A DNA stretch of 7,318 nt, taken from JBOHER01 sp050701115. GTDB lineage: Bacteria; Actinomycetota; Actinomycetes; Mycobacteriales; Pseudonocardiaceae. Below are positions 6,325 through 7,318 of the stretch, piece after piece. The position numbers and the translations under genes were made by a program. The notes below the pieces were generated by a model. That model did not search any database, was not told the DNA's origin, and worked only from the letters and a program-made list of their open reading frames with translations. The stretch covers positions 1 to 7,318 of the forward strand of contig JBOHER010000114.1 in assembly GCA_050701115.1 (NCBI GenBank), in the 5' to 3' direction. Position 1 is the stretch's first letter. Each line of letters opens with the position of its first letter.

Positions 6325-6335
6325 CTCCTCCTCCT
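6325..6335 (-). promoter_or_regulatory. Strong ribosome-binding site of copy B
   Basis: The minus strand reads AGGAGGAGGAG, then CCGA, then the ATG at 6318-6320. This nearly ideal site decides the start of copy B and suggests high translation. It is stronger than the site of copy A. Confidence 0.8.
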
Positions 6336-6492
6336 GATGCTGTGTGAGTGCATCCAGACACGGGACCTGAGTAGCGACGCCCGCACGGCAAGCCTGCCAG
6401 GTTACAGCACAGGATCCGCACAGGCCGGTAGTGAACCATGGAGATTGTGACTATCGACCCGGATGGCTTGGCAGCGGTTAGCGGGCCTGTTG

Positions 6493-6864
6493 CTACGCCA
6501 TGGTCTCGAGTGGCGCCACGCGCAACAGCTTCCCGGTGACATCGAAGTGGTCAAAGAGGCCGGTGTATATCAACGACTGATTGAGGCACGCGCTAACCTG
6601 AGAGGCCGCCGCCAGTGGATCGCCGCCCCGAACAATAGCTGACAGGACCAGAACAGGATGACGTCCGGAACTCAGAAAGGATAGCTCGATCGCGACATCG
6701 CCGGCTCTTTCGTGAATAGCAGAGCGGAGCGCATCCCGCGCTTCGCTCGCAAGGTCGTCGCCCAGGTGAGTGAGCTCCATGTGCACCCGATACCTGCGCC
6801 CGAACGGGCGTCTAGCCGTGCTCACGACCTGATCTCCAGCTGCGACGTTGCGATGCCGGCCCAT
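6493..6864 (-). CDS. Hypothetical 123-residue protein
   Basis: I do not recognise this protein. From ATG at 6864 it has 123 residues: a basic lead of about 28 residues, then MELTHLGDDLASEARDALRS, which looks helical. A predicted strand-rich part follows (VAIELSFL, HPVLVLSAIV), then a helix (LAAASQVSACLNQSL) and a final strand segment. It has no signal peptide or membrane segment and only one cysteine, so it is probably a small cytoplasmic alpha/beta protein. A second possible start is Met29 (6780), which would remove the basic lead. For 6864 a GAGG lies 9 nt upstream, but it falls inside a strong hairpin. It lies 172 bp upstream of copy B and 79 bp after the partial secreted gene, all on one strand. 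Codon use is less GC-biased than in the exporter genes, suggesting separate ancestry. Confidence 0.6.
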   Translation of the reverse strand: MGRHRNVAAGDQVVSTARRPFGRRYRVHMELTHLGDDLASEARDALRSAIHERAGDVAIELSFLSSGRHPVLVLSAIVRGGDPLAAASQVSACLNQSLIYTGLFDHFDVTGKLLRVAPLETMA

Positions 6865-6869
6865 ACAAA

Positions 6870-6925
6870 CCAGCCTCGGCAGGGCAACTCAGCCAATAGC
6901 GGCGTCGAACCCCTACCGAGGCTAG
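6870..6925 (-). promoter_or_regulatory. 15-bp hairpin overlapping a ribosome-binding site
   Basis: In the minus-strand transcript CTAGCCTCGGTAGGG (6925-6911) can pair along its whole length with CCCTGCCGAGGCTGG (6884-6870), with two G-U pairs and a 26-nt loop. The 3' arm contains the GAGG that would be the ribosome site of the gene starting at 6864, and ends 5 nt before its ATG. It begins 18 nt after the stop of the upstream gene. No U-run follows (GGTTTGT only), so it is either a weak terminator or a translation-gating structure. Confidence 0.55.
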
Positions 6926-6943
6926 CACACCCCCCCGACCCGG

Positions 6944-7318
6944 TCAACACTGTATGACTGAGGCTCCAGATGTCCCGAGGAACGTCGGTGCGTCAGGCGC
7001 GGAGCTGATATCTGGATCCGTAAGGATCCAGAGCGCGTACGCGTTACCGCAGGGTGGTATGCCTCTTGCTCGTTCACAATACCATTGGAAAACGACTTCA
7101 AGACTCCCCACTGTCTGTCCTGCCTCCACACAGCGGCCAAGTGTGGCGTAGTAGCCCCATATCCGCCACTGCCGGGCCTGTACCTCTGATGCTGGCGCAC
7201 TCTCCTCTACGGAACCGACCGCGCCATCCACATACGGCGCCGGTGCAACGCCGGCAGCTGCGGCGCTCGGCCCCTGAACAGCAACAGCAATGGCAATGCC
7301 CAAGATCATAGTTAGTAC
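6944..7318 (-). CDS. Probable secreted four-cysteine protein, 5' end cut
   Basis: The frame is open to the right edge. A Met codon lies at 7309, giving 121 residues, but the three codons before it (V-L-T) are also open and the Met start lacks the positively charged residues expected of a signal peptide. The true start is therefore probably outside the window. A hydrophobic stretch (ILGIAIAVAV) and an Ala-rich region at about 13-24 suggest a signal peptide with cleavage near AAAAG. Counting from that Met, the mature part has four cysteines (60, 78, 87 and the last residue, 121) and many aromatics (WRIWGYYATLGRC, VVFQWYC). I do not recognise the family, and it has no clear sequence similarity to the six-cysteine pair. 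Codons such as ATA, AGA, CTT and GTT are frequent, which is unlike the exporter genes and suggests transfer. Confidence 0.65.
   Translation of the reverse strand, partial: VLTMILGIAIAVAVQGPSAAAAGVAPAPYVDGAVGSVEESAPASEVQARQWRIWGYYATLGRCVEAGQTVGSLEVVFQWYCERARGIPPCGNAYALWILTDPDISSAPDAPTFLGTSGASVIQC

Noticed and set aside
6321..6386. 22-residue upstream extension of copy B
   Set aside because: It would translate through the very strong AGGAGGAGGAG site, and the shorter start gives a standard signal peptide.
6922..7200. Minus-strand 92-residue frame overlapping the four-cysteine gene
   Set aside because: It has no signal peptide or motif, while the overlapping frame gives a coherent secreted protein.

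Overview
The window looks like a high-GC actinobacterial chromosome. Coding is GC-rich with GTG starts, one protein is a classic lipobox lipoprotein, the exporter adaptor carries a peptidoglycan-binding domain as in monoderm bacteria, and the insertion-sequence relics resemble actinobacterial IS3 and IS30 types. Genus cannot be fixed from the sequence. All intact genes lie on the minus strand, so transcription runs from right to left.

Layout, left to right. Positions 1-662 hold no intact gene. They are a scrapyard of decayed transposon pieces: an IS3-type orfB fragment (+), an IS30-type N-terminal fragment (+), and the first codons of an IS3-type orfA (-) with a probable IS terminus 17 bp from the next stop codon. 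Positions 679-5090 hold a four-gene block, read right to left: a lipoprotein, a membrane-anchored HlyD/MacA-like adaptor with a peptidoglycan-binding domain and coiled coil, a MacB/LolD-type ATPase, and an FtsX/MacB-type permease. The last three overlap or abut (4-nt and 17-nt overlaps) and form a complete tripartite ABC exporter of the YknXYZ/MacAB kind.

Positions 5155-6320 hold two tandem paralogous genes for small secreted proteins, each with a signal peptide, a 113-residue mature part and six cysteines. A block of about 236 bp is almost identical between the copies at DNA level, while signal peptides, mature N-termini, C-terminal tails and intergenic DNA are diverged. This suggests gene conversion or cassette-like duplication. 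Positions 6493-7318 hold an unrecognised 123-residue protein and, cut by the right edge, a probable secreted four-cysteine protein. Both use more AT-rich codons than the exporter genes. A 15-bp hairpin lies between them and overlaps the likely ribosome-binding site of the 123-residue gene.

Working model (inference): the exporter operon moves or resists a secreted or cell-envelope-active molecule, and the lipoprotein is its surface partner. The adjacent duplicated cysteine-rich secreted proteins could be linked to it in function, or be neighbours only. Nothing in the sequence proves the link.
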